From NCBI GenBank assembly GCA_024684435.1, contig JAIKWV010000037.1, positions 1-64,000 of the forward strand: DNA of 64,000 bases, read 5' to 3'. The notes beneath the pieces were generated by a model. It ran no database searches. It was not told the DNA's origin and saw only the letters and a list, made by a program, of their open reading frames with translations. Of the stretch, positions 49,775 through 59,126 are shown one piece after another; the first letter of the stretch is position 1, and every line of letters begins with the position of its first letter. The stretch is from Clostridiales bacterium. Lineage in GTDB: Bacteria; Bacillota; Clostridia; Oscillospirales; Acutalibacteraceae. The position numbers were made by a program, and so were the translations under genes.

Positions 49775-50947
49775 TTGGGTAAGGTTAAGAGGGTCTTTAT
49801 AATTGTGCTTGACAGCTTCGGTATCGGCGAATTGCCGGACGCCGAAGCATTCGGTGATTCCGGCAGCAATACCCTTGCCGCCGTTTGCGGCTCCGAACAT
49901 CTCTCCCTGCCAAACATGACTGGAATGGGACTGTTCAACATAGAAGGGACCTGTTTCGGACGTTCCGTATCCTCCCCCTGTTCCGCATTTGGAAGGCTTG
50001 CGGAAAGATCCGCAGGCAAAGATTCCGTGATCGGTCATTGGGAAATATCCGGCATAATTTCCCGTCAGCCCCTCCCCACCTACCCTGACGGATTCCCCGA
50101 TGAAATACTTGACAAATTCAGGAGCGAGACCGGCAGAGATATCCTGTGCAACAAGCCATATTCAGGTACAAAGGTCATCGAAGATTACGGACTTGAGCAT
50201 ATCAGGACAGGAAAGCTTATCGTATATACTTCCGGCGACAGCGTTTTTCAGATCGCCGCCCATGAAAAGATCGTACCCGTAGAACAGCTTTATGAATATT
50301 GCCTTATCGCCCGTAAGATACTCTCCGGCAGGCACGGCGTGGGAAGAGTCATTGCAAGACCCTTTGACGGAGAATACCCCGACTTTTTCAGGACAGAAAA
50401 CCGGCATGATTTTTCCGTTGATCCCCCGGAGAAAACCATGCTCGACTATCTGCATGAAGCGGGATACGATACCCTGAGCGTGGGAAAAATATATGATATT
50501 TTCAACGGCAGAGGTATATCAAAGGCGATCAAAAGCAAATCTAATGATGAGGGCAAGGCTGAAACGCTGAACGCTCTCAGGCTTGATTTCAACGGTCTAT
50601 GCTTTACAAACTTAGTTGACTTCGATATGAAATTCGGTCACAGGAACGATATTGACGGATATGCCGCGGAGCTGAGCCGCTTTGATAAATGGCTGGGTGA
50701 TTTTCTGAACGCAATGAACGGTGACGACATTCTGATGATAACAGCGGATCACGGCTGTGATCCCTCCACCCCCAGTACGGATCATTCGAGAGAATATATC
50801 CCACTGTTAGTTTACGGCAAAGCCGTAAAGAATGTTGATTTAGGTACTCTTGATTGTTTTTCCGATATTGGAAAGACCGTGCTGGACATATTCAATGTTA
50901 AAAATAATATCTGCGGTACAAGCTTTAAAGAAAGGATGATCCTTTGA
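49775..50947 (+). CDS. deoB: Phosphopentomutase
   Basis: 390 aa, TTG start with GGAGGG 6 bases upstream (49763-49768); no in-frame ATG fits. Alkaline-phosphatase superfamily enzyme that interconverts (deoxy)ribose 1- and 5-phosphates in nucleoside breakdown. Seen: FIIVLDSFGIGELPDAEAFGD (metal Asp), DSVIGHWEISG, YTSGDSVFQIAAHE, VDFDMKFGHRND and TADHGCDPSTPSTDHSREY (metal ligands). Its partner deoC lies at 58.2 kb on the other strand. The stop shares a base with the polA start. Confidence 0.94.
   Translation: MGKVKRVFIIVLDSFGIGELPDAEAFGDSGSNTLAAVCGSEHLSLPNMTGMGLFNIEGTCFGRSVSSPCSAFGRLAERSAGKDSVIGHWEISGIISRQPLPTYPDGFPDEILDKFRSETGRDILCNKPYSGTKVIEDYGLEHIRTGKLIVYTSGDSVFQIAAHEKIVPVEQLYEYCLIARKILSGRHGVGRVIARPFDGEYPDFFRTENRHDFSVDPPEKTMLDYLHEAGYDTLSVGKIYDIFNGRGISKAIKSKSNDEGKAETLNALRLDFNGLCFTNLVDFDMKFGHRNDIDGYAAELSRFDKWLGDFLNAMNGDDILMITADHGCDPSTPSTDHSREYIPLLVYGKAVKNVDLGTLDCFSDIGKTVLDIFNVKNNICGTSFKERMIL
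50931..50945 (+). promoter_or_regulatory. Hairpin sequestering the polA Shine-Dalgarno
   Basis: AAAGGA (50931-50936), TGA, TCCTTT (50940-50945) form a perfect 6-bp stem; the left arm is the ribosome binding site of polA (ATG 50947). A ribosome finishing deoB (stop 50945-50947) would open it. Confidence 0.5.
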
Positions 50948-53529
50948 TGAAGATCCTTGCTATTGACGGCAACAGCATAATCAACAGGGCTTTCTACGGC
51001 ATAAAGCTGCTGACGACCAAGGACGGACGTTTTACCAACGGAATATACGGATTTTTGAACATCCTGTTAAAGCTTAAGGAAGATATCGGACCCGACGCTG
51101 TGGCGGTGGCGTTCGATCTGAAGGCTCCCACCTTCCGGCATAAGATGTATGACGGCTACAAGGCGGGACGCAAGGGTATGCCCGATGAGCTTGCGCAGCA
51201 AATGCCTGTGCTGAAAAAGCTGCTTGACGCAATGGGATATACTATCATTGAAGCCGAGGGCTGGGAGGCAGACGATATCCTCGGGACCATTTCAGGTCTG
51301 TGCCGCGGCGAAGACAAATGCTTTATTGCCACCGGCGACAGAGACTGTCTTCAGCTGATAAACGAAAACACCTTCGTCTGCCTTGCTTCAACTAAGATGG
51401 GCAGAGCGATCACCACGACTTACGATATTGAAAAAACAAAAGAAGATTACGGCGTTTCCCCGGAAAAGCTTATTGATATAAAAGCTCTCATGGGAGACAG
51501 TTCGGACAATATCCCCGGCGTAGCGGGTATAGGTCAGAAAACCGCAACAGAGCTTATTCAGCGTTTTGATAACATTGACAAAATATACGCGGAGCTCGAT
51601 ACCATAGATATCAAGCCCTCTGTCCGTTCAAAGCTTGAGGCGGACAAGGATATGGCATACCTGAGCCGGGATCTGGGCAGGATCTCAAAATCCGCCCCCA
51701 TCGACACAGATCTTACGCATTATATTCCCTCCGAAGCAAACGCATTTGAGGTCACAAAGATACTTGCGGATCTTGAGATGTTCAAGATGATCGAACGGCT
51801 GGGCATTAAAAATGAGCCTGTCAAAACAGATGAGGCTCAGGGCAAAGCTTATACTGTTACAGCCTATGACGAACAGGACTATGACGCTTTTTTAAATCGG
51901 CTCGAAGCTGACGGAGAGGCATACTTCACCTTTGATTTTTCCAGCGGTTATATTGAAGAAATGCGCTTTGCGGTGGATGATAAGATCGCTGTTGTCCTGT
52001 GCGGCAGTCTTGCCTTCCCCGGATTTGTAAAAGACTTTCTCGAAAACAAAAACATCAAAAAATATACTTTGAACACAAAACAGCTCTATTCCTACGCCAT
52101 CAAGAATCAGATCAACGCTGTGGAAATAGCTTTTGACGCCGTGCTTGCGGGATATATCCTCAATCCCTCCTCAAACAACTATGAGCTTTCAAGGCTCATT
52201 CAGGAATACGGCATTATTTTCCCAGAAAACGAGGATGAAAAGATATCATGCACCGGCGCGCTGCCGGCTCTGTGCAAGGCTCTTTCCGCCCTTATTGAAT
52301 CAAACGGTCAGAATGGGCTCTTATATGACATTGAAATGCCTCTTGCCCGTGTTCTTGCCTCAATGGAGCTTGTGGGCTTTGCCGTTAACGAACAGGGCAT
52401 AGAACAGTTCGGAGAGGAGCTTGACGGACGGATCGGTGATCTGACGGCTCAGATCTATGGTTACGCCGGAGAAGAATTCAATATAAACTCTCCCAAGCAA
52501 CTTGGCGAGATTCTTTTTGAAAAGCTGAATCTTCCCGGCAAGAAAAAAACGAAAAGCGGATATTCCACCAATGCGGAAGTATTGGAAGGTCTTGCGGATG
52601 AACATCCGATCATTGAAAAAATACTGGAATACCGTACCCTCACAAAGCTTAAAAGCACCTACTGTGACGGTCTGCTCAAGGTCATTTCTCCTGACGGGAG
52701 GATACACTCCACACTGAATCAGACCGAAACACGAACAGGCAGGATATCCTCCACCGAACCGAACCTGCAAAACATCCCCGTCCGTTCGGAGCTTGGGTCA
52801 CAGATGCGCAAATTCTTCATTGCCGATAAGGGCAATGTACTTGTGGACGCAGACTATTCGCAGATCGAACTGCGTGTGCTGGCTCACATTGCAAACGACG
52901 CCACCATGATAGAGGCGTTCAACAATAACGACGATATCCACACCATAACCGCCTCACAGGTCTTCAATATGCCCATTAACATGGTAACTCCCCTTATGAG
53001 GAGTCGGGCAAAGGCGGTAAATTTCGGCATCGTTTACGGCATAGGCGCATTCTCCCTTGCAAAAGATATCGGCGTTACCAGGGCACAGGCGGACAGATAT
53101 ATCAAGGACTATCTTCTCCACTATTCCGGCGTTGATGAATATATGCACCGGGTGGTAGAGCAGGCAAAGGAAAAGGGCTATGTGGAGACCCTGTTCGCCC
53201 GACGCAGATATCTGCCGGAGCTCACCGCGTCAAACGCCATGCTCCGCGCCTTCGGGGAACGTGTGGCAAGGAATATGCCCATACAGGGAACAGCCGCGGA
53301 CATAATAAAGATCGCCATGATAAGAGTTTGGGAACAATTTGAGCAGAACGGTCTCAAGGCTCGCCTTATAATGCAGGTACACGATGAGCTTATAGTTGAA
53401 GCTCCGAATGACGAAGCTGAAACCGTTAAAAATATTCTTAAGGAAGAAATGGAGTCCGCCGTGAAAATGAAGGTCAATCTTACCGCCGACGTTCACTGCG
53501 GTCCCTCCTGGTATGACGCGAAAGGATAA
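50947..53529 (+). CDS. polA: DNA polymerase I
   Basis: 860 aa. N-terminal 5'-nuclease domain (about 1-290: IDGNSIINRAFYG, EAEGWEADDILGT, TGDRDCLQLI, ALMGDSSDNIPGVAGIGQKT). Middle domain (about 300-460) keeps the fold but the exonuclease site is not recognisable (FTFDFSSGYIEE replaces the DTET-type motif), so proofreading is probably lost. Polymerase domain (about 460-860) has motif A VDADYSQIELRVLAHIA, motif B RAKAVNFGIVYG and motif C MQVHDELIVEAP. Removes RNA primers and fills gaps. Next gene starts 5 bases later. Confidence 0.96.
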   Translation: MKILAIDGNSIINRAFYGIKLLTTKDGRFTNGIYGFLNILLKLKEDIGPDAVAVAFDLKAPTFRHKMYDGYKAGRKGMPDELAQQMPVLKKLLDAMGYTIIEAEGWEADDILGTISGLCRGEDKCFIATGDRDCLQLINENTFVCLASTKMGRAITTTYDIEKTKEDYGVSPEKLIDIKALMGDSSDNIPGVAGIGQKTATELIQRFDNIDKIYAELDTIDIKPSVRSKLEADKDMAYLSRDLGRISKSAPIDTDLTHYIPSEANAFEVTKILADLEMFKMIERLGIKNEPVKTDEAQGKAYTVTAYDEQDYDAFLNRLEADGEAYFTFDFSSGYIEEMRFAVDDKIAVVLCGSLAFPGFVKDFLENKNIKKYTLNTKQLYSYAIKNQINAVEIAFDAVLAGYILNPSSNNYELSRLIQEYGIIFPENEDEKISCTGALPALCKALSALIESNGQNGLLYDIEMPLARVLASMELVGFAVNEQGIEQFGEELDGRIGDLTAQIYGYAGEEFNINSPKQLGEILFEKLNLPGKKKTKSGYSTNAEVLEGLADEHPIIEKILEYRTLTKLKSTYCDGLLKVISPDGRIHSTLNQTETRTGRISSTEPNLQNIPVRSELGSQMRKFFIADKGNVLVDADYSQIELRVLAHIANDATMIEAFNNNDDIHTITASQVFNMPINMVTPLMRSRAKAVNFGIVYGIGAFSLAKDIGVTRAQADRYIKDYLLHYSGVDEYMHRVVEQAKEKGYVETLFARRRYLPELTASNAMLRAFGERVARNMPIQGTAADIIKIAMIRVWEQFEQNGLKARLIMQVHDELIVEAPNDEAETVKNILKEEMESAVKMKVNLTADVHCGPSWYDAKG

Positions 53530-53534
53530 GGCAA

Positions 53535-53972
53535 ATGAAGATAAAATATACTGTATATTTCGTATGCACCGGCAACACCTGCAGAAGCCCTATGGCGGAA
53601 GGAATATTCCGTAAAATGCTTGATGAAAAAGGTATAAATTACATTGAAGTAAAAAGCTGCGGAATAAACGCAGATGAGGGTACCCCTGTTTCCGTTAACG
53701 CCGTGATCGCGGCAAAGGAATACGGAGCCGATATTTCTGCGCATACCGCTGTCCCCTTTACTCCGGAAATCGTTTCTTACTCAACGATATTTGTCTGCAT
53801 GACCTATTCTCATCTGCTGAGTTTACTTGGAACCATACCGCGCGAACAGCTTTTCGTTTTAGGCAACGGTATACCTGATCCGTATATGGGTGATGAGGAA
53901 ACCTACCGCAGATGCGCAAAGGCTATATATAATGCCCTGCCGGAGCTGATGAACACTCTTAAGATCGAATAA
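53535..53972 (+). CDS. ywlE: Low-molecular-weight phosphatase, YwlE-like protein arginine phosphatase
   Basis: 145 aa. Catalytic loop VCTGNTCRSPMAE (C-x5-R) near the N terminus and the general-acid region GIPDPYMGDEETY. The Thr in CTGNTCRS (Ile in tyrosine phosphatases) is the residue known to select phosphoarginine in YwlE/ArgP. I therefore favour protein-arginine phosphatase over tyrosine phosphatase. A cognate McsB kinase is not in the window. Probably co-transcribed with polA. Confidence 0.85.
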   Translation: MKIKYTVYFVCTGNTCRSPMAEGIFRKMLDEKGINYIEVKSCGINADEGTPVSVNAVIAAKEYGADISAHTAVPFTPEIVSYSTIFVCMTYSHLLSLLGTIPREQLFVLGNGIPDPYMGDEETYRRCAKAIYNALPELMNTLKIE

Positions 53973-53990
53973 TAACAGAGGTCAACATAT

Positions 53991-54440
53991 ATGACTGTCG
54001 TTCCGTTTTGCAAAGAACATATTGATGATATTGCACGTCTGGAAAATGAATGCTTCTCTACGCCATGGTCAAAGCAGGCGCTGACGGATGAACTTGAAAA
54101 CCCCAACGCCAATTTTCTTACCGCGTTTGACGGTGAAAAGCTTGTCGGTTATTTAGGGCTTTATGATATTTCCGGCGAGTGCTATATAACAAATATCGCC
54201 GTTTTTCCCGAATTCAGACGTATGGGCGTTGCGGATATGCTTCTGAGCCGCGGTGAAAGCGAAGCCGTAAAACGAGGCTGTATTTTCATTTCTCTTGAAG
54301 TAAGGCAAAGTAATTCCCCCGCAATAGATCTGTACAAAAAACACGGGTATGAGATCGCAGGGGTTCGTAAAAATTTTTATTCCCGTCCGGCAGAGGACGC
54401 TTATATCATGACAAAAATATTAAGGACTGATCCTGCTTGA
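53991..54440 (+). CDS. rimI: Ribosomal-protein-alanine N-acetyltransferase RimI
   Basis: 149 aa GNAT enzyme. NECFSTPWSKQAL near the N terminus is RimI-like, as are YITNIAVFPEFRRMGVADMLL (acetyl-CoA loop), LEVRQSNSPAIDLYKKHGYEI and RKNFYSRPAEDAYIMTK. Directly before tsaD, as in many Firmicutes (tsaE-tsaB-rimI-tsaD), but tsaB and tsaE are not adjacent here. Overlaps tsaD by 4 bases. Confidence 0.92.
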   Translation: MTVVPFCKEHIDDIARLENECFSTPWSKQALTDELENPNANFLTAFDGEKLVGYLGLYDISGECYITNIAVFPEFRRMGVADMLLSRGESEAVKRGCIFISLEVRQSNSPAIDLYKKHGYEIAGVRKNFYSRPAEDAYIMTKILRTDPA

Positions 54441-55453
54441 AAATTCTTGCTATCGAATCCTCCTGTGACGAAACAGCCGCGGCTGTTGTGGAGGACGGCA
54501 GAAAAGTACATTCAAATATAATAGCATCCCAGGTAAAGGAACACATCATATACGGAGGCGTTGTACCCGAAATAGCTTCACGAATGCACATTGAGGCTAT
54601 TTCAGGGGTCGTATCTCAGGCGCTTGATACGGCGGACTGTACATACGCTGATATTGACGGGATAGCCGTCACCTACGCTCCGGGGCTTATCGGCGCCCTG
54701 CTGGTAGGCGTAAACTTTGCAAAGGGGCTTGCCCTTTCATCAGGGTTGCCGCTTATCCCCGTACATCATCTCCGTTCCCACATCGCCGCGAATTACATAT
54801 CTCATCCTGAGCTTGAGCCCCCTTTCCTGAGCCTTGTGGTATCAGGCGGTCACAGCCATATCGTGGAGATAAAGAGCTATACCGATTTCAACATAGTAGG
54901 TCAGACCCATGATGACGCCGCGGGTGAATGCATGGATAAGGCTGCCCGAGCCTTGGATCTGCCATACCCCGGCGGTCTCAATCTTGATAAGATCTCCGTT
55001 GACGGAGATCCCCGGGCATATGATTTCCCTCACCCCAAAGTAACCGGCAGTACATATGACTTCAGCTTTTCCGGATTAAAGACCGCCGCGGTAAATAAAA
55101 TACACAACGCCGGACAAAAGGGTGAAAGTATAAATATCCCGGATTTCGGCGCATCTTACATAAACGCTGTTGTGGATTGCCTTGCTGGAAACACTCAGCT
55201 TGCCGCAAAGGATCTCGGATATACAAAAATCGTGCTTGCAGGAGGCGTTTCGGCTAACTCGGTACTCAGAAGACGGTTCACGGATATCTGCAGAAAAAGC
55301 AGCTGGGATCTGTTCATGCCTGAGCTTTCCCTCTGCGGCGACAATGCCGCAATGGTTGGCGCGCAGGGCTTTTATGAATTCTCGGCGGGAAACACGGCGG
55401 ATATGTCTTTGAATGCCCGGGCAAGCCTGTCCATAGACAAATACGGCTTTTAA
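54437..55453 (+). CDS. tsaD: tRNA N6-threonylcarbamoyladenosine transferase subunit TsaD
   Basis: 338 aa, TTG start (54437) with AAGGA upstream. ASKHA fold: AIESSCDETAAAVVEDGRK, GGVVPEIASRMHIEAI, HHLRSHIAANYI (metal His), SGGHSHIVEI, DDAAGECMDKAARALDLPYPGG and the C-terminal CGDNAAMVGAQG. Works with TsaB and TsaE to make t6A at position 37 of ANN-decoding tRNAs. Normal length. Confidence 0.96.
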   Translation: MKILAIESSCDETAAAVVEDGRKVHSNIIASQVKEHIIYGGVVPEIASRMHIEAISGVVSQALDTADCTYADIDGIAVTYAPGLIGALLVGVNFAKGLALSSGLPLIPVHHLRSHIAANYISHPELEPPFLSLVVSGGHSHIVEIKSYTDFNIVGQTHDDAAGECMDKAARALDLPYPGGLNLDKISVDGDPRAYDFPHPKVTGSTYDFSFSGLKTAAVNKIHNAGQKGESINIPDFGASYINAVVDCLAGNTQLAAKDLGYTKIVLAGGVSANSVLRRRFTDICRKSSWDLFMPELSLCGDNAAMVGAQGFYEFSAGNTADMSLNARASLSIDKYGF

Positions 55454-55479
55454 TTATAACAGCAAGGGAGTTTTTGTTC

Positions 55480-56562
55480 ATGAAAGAAAAAACGACATAT
55501 AAAAAGCCTAAAAAAAGAAGAAGCAAAAAGTCAAAAATCATAATAATATTCTGTATATTACTTGCAATAATCATCGTTCCCATCACTACATTGTTTATTG
55601 TAACAAATAAATATCTGGGGTACCTGGATTATACACCGATAGATGAATATCCGGAGCTTGAAATAAATCCGGATTACAGAAAAGACGCGCCTATCGTTAT
55701 TCCGGAGGATGACACGGAAAAGATAGAAATATTCAACAAGGCCGATGACGCCATTGAAGAAAACGTCAAGGATACCTTTATTTTTGACGATTCAAATGTT
55801 ACAAATATTCTGCTTGTGGGCTGCGACTACGGAAGCATATCAAAGTATTATCCGCGTTCAGACGCCATGCTGATCGCTTCAATCAACAATGTGGCAAAAA
55901 CGATCAAGTACCTTTCTCTCTCCCGCGCGACCTATGTATCTATCAAAGGTCACGGCAATATGCGTCTTAACGCGGCATATGAATTCGGAGGTCCAAAGCT
56001 GCTTGTTGAAACAATAGAGAGCAACTACAAGATAAAAATAGACAACTATATTGCAGTGGATTTCACCGGATTTTCAAAACTTGTGGACATTATGGGCGGA
56101 GTTGATATAACTTTGACCGAGGCTGAATTTGAAGTCCTCGCCCCTGAGCTTGAAAAGAGCGGGATCGATCATTCAAAGGGACCAGGAGATTATCATCTTG
56201 ACGGACGCTGCGCTCTGGCATATGCCCGTCTGAGAGAAATAGACTCCGATAGGCAAAGAACTCAAAGACAGCGTAATATAATGAAACAGCTCACCGGCAA
56301 CGCAAAGAACATGAATCTGGCTCAGCTTCGCGCCGCCGCTACCAAGATCTTTCCTCTGGTAAAAACCGGTTTTAAAAAGAGCGAAATATTTTCTGAAATA
56401 GTAAAAGCTCCCGACTATATCACATACCGTGTAAGTGAAGCCATCGTACCGAGAAAAGGTACGAATCTTGTAACAGTCAACGGAACGGAAGTGCTTATCT
56501 ACGATTGGAACGAGGTCCGTGCGGATATCCGTGAACAGATATACGCCGGAATAAATACTTAA
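55480..56562 (+). CDS. LytR-CpsA-Psr (LCP) family cell-wall ligase
   Basis: 360 aa from ATG 55480 (AAGGGAG 9 bases upstream). A short cytoplasmic, very basic N terminus (KPKKRRSKKSK) precedes one membrane helix (about 22-45), then an external domain. LCP landmarks: NILLVGCDYGS, YYPRSDAMLIASINN, KYLSLSRATYVSI (with R/D residues of the phosphate site), NAAYEFGG, DNYIAVDFTGFSKLVDIMGGVDI and CALAYARLREIDSDRQRTQRQ. It attaches teichoic acid or capsule glycans to peptidoglycan. Operon mates upstream are unrelated housekeeping genes. Confidence 0.93.
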   Translation: MKEKTTYKKPKKRRSKKSKIIIIFCILLAIIIVPITTLFIVTNKYLGYLDYTPIDEYPELEINPDYRKDAPIVIPEDDTEKIEIFNKADDAIEENVKDTFIFDDSNVTNILLVGCDYGSISKYYPRSDAMLIASINNVAKTIKYLSLSRATYVSIKGHGNMRLNAAYEFGGPKLLVETIESNYKIKIDNYIAVDFTGFSKLVDIMGGVDITLTEAEFEVLAPELEKSGIDHSKGPGDYHLDGRCALAYARLREIDSDRQRTQRQRNIMKQLTGNAKNMNLAQLRAAATKIFPLVKTGFKKSEIFSEIVKAPDYITYRVSEAIVPRKGTNLVTVNGTEVLIYDWNEVRADIREQIYAGINT

Positions 56563-56621
56563 TACTTTACGGTTTTTAAATCACAAAAATACTATTCAAT
56601 ATTCAGGATCGGAGGAATATC

Positions 56622-58202
56622 ATGTCAGTTTTAATTTCAAAAGAATTGCCTCAGGCAAAATTTCCCGAAGAAGTGGGAGTTTCATCCGAAAAGCTGTTGG
56701 AGCTCTATGAGAAAATGGAGGAAACGGAAAACCACGGCTTTATGGTGATCCGTCACGGTAAGATCGCCGCGCAGTGGTTCAGGGAGCCATATTCGGCAAC
56801 AACGCCGCACATAATGTATTCGGTAAGCAAAAGCATATCGGCTCTTGCCATCGGGTTCGCTGTAAATGAAGGCATTATCTCACTGGATGACAAGGTGGTG
56901 GATTACTTCCCGGAATACGTGCCGAAGCACTGCGACGAAAACTTGAAGAAGCTTACCCTGAGGCATCTTATAACCCTGACCGCAGGCAGGAACGTTTCCC
57001 CTGTTATGAGCAAAGTTAAAAACGACTGGATAAAGATATATATGAAATCCAAGTCTGATTATGCTCCGGGAGAAAAATTTTCCTATGTAAATGAAAATTT
57101 CCACATGGCGCTGGCAATGCTCCGCAAGGCGACCGGCGTAAGCGCGGTGGAATTTCTCACCCCACGCCTCTTTGATCCTCTGGGAATCCCCGTTCCTTTC
57201 TGGGAAACGGATCACAAAGGCGTTGAAGCCGGCGGCTGGGGAATATATCTTTCGGCAACAGACCTTGCGAAAATCGCCCTTTGTTTCCTCAATAACGGCG
57301 TATATGAAGGCAAACAGATAATACCCGCAAGCTGGATATCCGACGCTACGGTAAATCATAAGGGACCAAAAGCTCCGGTAGATAACGGAAACGACTACGG
57401 TTACGGTTACGGAATATGGTTCAGAGCCAACGCAAATCACCCCCTGAGATTTGACGGTCTGTTCGGTCAGATAGCCGAGATATACAGGGATCATGACGCT
57501 GTAACGGTAATAATCGGTGGAGACGCTCCCGCAAAATCCCGCCAGCTGATATTCGATTATTTCCCCGACGCCTTCATTGACGAAAAGCCAACGGCAAAAG
57601 GATCCGTAAAGATCCCCGCCGGCAAACCCTATGAGATCCTGTTTTCGGAGTTCCGCAGTTCTCTTGAAAAAGAGATAAACAATAAAACCGCCGTGTTCCG
57701 CAGATGGAATTATCTGAATCTTATCGGCTTCCCGCTGAGCGTCATGCCCTCCGCCGCTACATATATGTCCAGGATCAAAGGCGGAGACATCAACGACGTC
57801 AGCTTTGAGTTTTTCCCAGACTATCTGAGATTTTCTTGGAGAGAGCATCAGTACCGTTACACCGTGGACTGCGGAATGGACGGGAAATGGCGCATTACAG
57901 AGCTTATCCTCACCGGCATACCCAGCCATGCGTATTCCTCCGCCAAATGGGAAAACAATAACACCCTCCTTCTGGACATTCGTACCTCGGAGAGTGTTGG
58001 CGCGCGTATTCTTGAATTTAAAATAAACGGCAGAAAAATAAATATGAAGCCGTCGTCTCAGCCGGATGTAGGGATCATCATTGACGGCGTGAGATTCGCC
58101 CTCAAGACATTTGTTAAGTCTGATTTCCTGACCGATCTGATAATCGCCTTTTTGAAAAAAGTCGTTGAACCCACATATCACGGGCATTTCAGAAGGTTTT
58201 AA
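56622..58202 (+). CDS. Serine hydrolase, class C beta-lactamase family
   Basis: 526 aa, no signal peptide, so probably cytosolic. Residues about 15-350 are the beta-lactamase-like domain: [17 protein letters not shown] holds the SxxK motif, [16 protein letters not shown] holds YxN, and [17 protein letters not shown] is the third region. It is related to esterases or D-aminopeptidases as much as to AmpC. A C-terminal domain (about 370-526) is beta-rich, lipocalin-like, as in many family S12 enzymes. GGAGGAATATC precedes the ATG. Its stop overlaps the convergent deoC stop by 4 bases. Substrate unknown. Confidence 0.86.
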   Translation: MSVLISKELPQAKFPEEVGVSSEKLLELYEKMEETENHGFMVIRHGKIAAQWFREPYSATTPHIMYSVSKSISALAIGFAVNEGIISLDDKVVDYFPEYVPKHCDENLKKLTLRHLITLTAGRNVSPVMSKVKNDWIKIYMKSKSDYAPGEKFSYVNENFHMALAMLRKATGVSAVEFLTPRLFDPLGIPVPFWETDHKGVEAGGWGIYLSATDLAKIALCFLNNGVYEGKQIIPASWISDATVNHKGPKAPVDNGNDYGYGYGIWFRANANHPLRFDGLFGQIAEIYRDHDAVTVIIGGDAPAKSRQLIFDYFPDAFIDEKPTAKGSVKIPAGKPYEILFSEFRSSLEKEINNKTAVFRRWNYLNLIGFPLSVMPSAATYMSRIKGGDINDVSFEFFPDYLRFSWREHQYRYTVDCGMDGKWRITELILTGIPSHAYSSAKWENNNTLLLDIRTSESVGARILEFKINGRKINMKPSSQPDVGIIIDGVRFALKTFVKSDFLTDLIIAFLKKVVEPTYHGHFRRF

Positions 58203-58864
58203 GCTTTAAGCGCCTTGACAATGGAGCTTGTCCCCAGTCTGTCAGCGCCCGCACTAATAAAGTCGTAAGCGTCCTCAAGGGTCTTTATTCCCCCGGCGGC
58301 TTTGATCTTTAAATGGGGAGCCTTATGCTCCGCAAACAGTTCAATATCCTTTAACGTTGCTCCACCGGTTGAAAAGCCGGTGGATGTTTTTATGTAGTCC
58401 GCTCCCGACTGAGAAACGATCTCGCACATTTTTATTTTTTCCTCATCTGTGAGCTGACAGGTCTCAACAATGACCTTGAGCAATTTACCGTTACACGCCT
58501 GCTTCACAGCCTTAATTTCCTCAAGGATATCGTCAAACTTTTTATCCTTGACCCATCCGAGATTTATGACCATATCTATCTCTCCGGCTCCGTTTCCGAC
58601 CGCGTCCGCCGCCTCGAAGCATTTTGCGGCGGTGGTGGAATACCCGTTAGGGAAGCCTATTACGGTACATACGGTTATTCTGCCGTTCACATATTCCGCC
58701 GCCTGTTTCACATAGGACGCGGGTATGCAGACGCTTGCGGTGCGGAATTTTATCCCGTCATCACAAATTCCTTTGATATCCTCCCACGTGGCTGTAGTTG
58801 ACAGCAAAGTATGGTCTACCCTGCTTGTGATCTCATCAACATTGATACGGTCTTTTTTATCCAT
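58199..58864 (-). CDS. deoC: Deoxyribose-phosphate aldolase
   Basis: 221 aa from ATG 58864 (GAGGAG 8 bases upstream; the in-frame GTG 58870 is too close). Class I aldolase splitting deoxyribose 5-phosphate to acetaldehyde and glyceraldehyde 3-phosphate. Seen: [63 protein letters not shown] (Schiff-base region, Lys), [15 protein letters not shown] (Lys) and [13 protein letters not shown]. End of the ftsK operon. DeoB at 49.8 kb supplies its substrate. Confidence 0.94.
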   Translation of the reverse strand: MDKKDRINVDEITSRVDHTLLSTTATWEDIKGICDDGIKFRTASVCIPASYVKQAAEYVNGRITVCTVIGFPNGYSTTAAKCFEAADAVGNGAGEIDMVINLGWVKDKKFDDILEEIKAVKQACNGKLLKVIVETCQLTDEEKIKMCEIVSQSGADYIKTSTGFSTGGATLKDIELFAEHKAPHLKIKAAGGIKTLEDAYDFISAGADRLGTSSIVKALKA

Positions 58865-58879
58865 TTTCACATCTCCTCT

Positions 58880-59101
58880 TCAATCGTCGAACAACATATC
58901 CTGCAGTCTCAGCATTTCATTGATCCTTTTCTTTGTTGCGGAATTGTCAAGAACATAACTGCCATCTGACAGCACAAGTATTATACTGCCCTCTCTTGTT
59001 TTTTCAGGCAGCTCGTTGAGCTCTATCTGAAAAAGCTCTCCGTTATCGGCCTCGCACAATGCATATTTATCTTCTATTCTGTCCACTGTAATTTTTTTCA
59101 T
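58880..59101 (-). CDS. DUF3006 protein
   Basis: 73 aa from ATG 59101 (GGAGGT 8 bases upstream), typical DUF3006 length. ITVDRIEDKYALCEADNGELFQ forms a small beta barrel, followed by a helix ending DMLFDD. DUF3006 genes often sit beside ComEC-like metallo-beta-lactamase hydrolases, as here (25 bases from the MBL gene). Function unknown; it may modify or partner that hydrolase. Confidence 0.88.
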   Translation of the reverse strand: MKKITVDRIEDKYALCEADNGELFQIELNELPEKTREGSIILVLSDGSYVLDNSATKKRINEMLRLQDMLFDD

Positions 59102-59126
59102 ATTAAATACCTCCACAGCGGCAAGG

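Noticed and set aside
56880-58187. 435-codon ORF on the minus strand opposite the serine hydrolase
   Set aside because: It lies wholly antisense to a gene with clear SxxK and YxN motifs. The translation is low-complexity in character, has no recognisable domain and no ribosome binding site.
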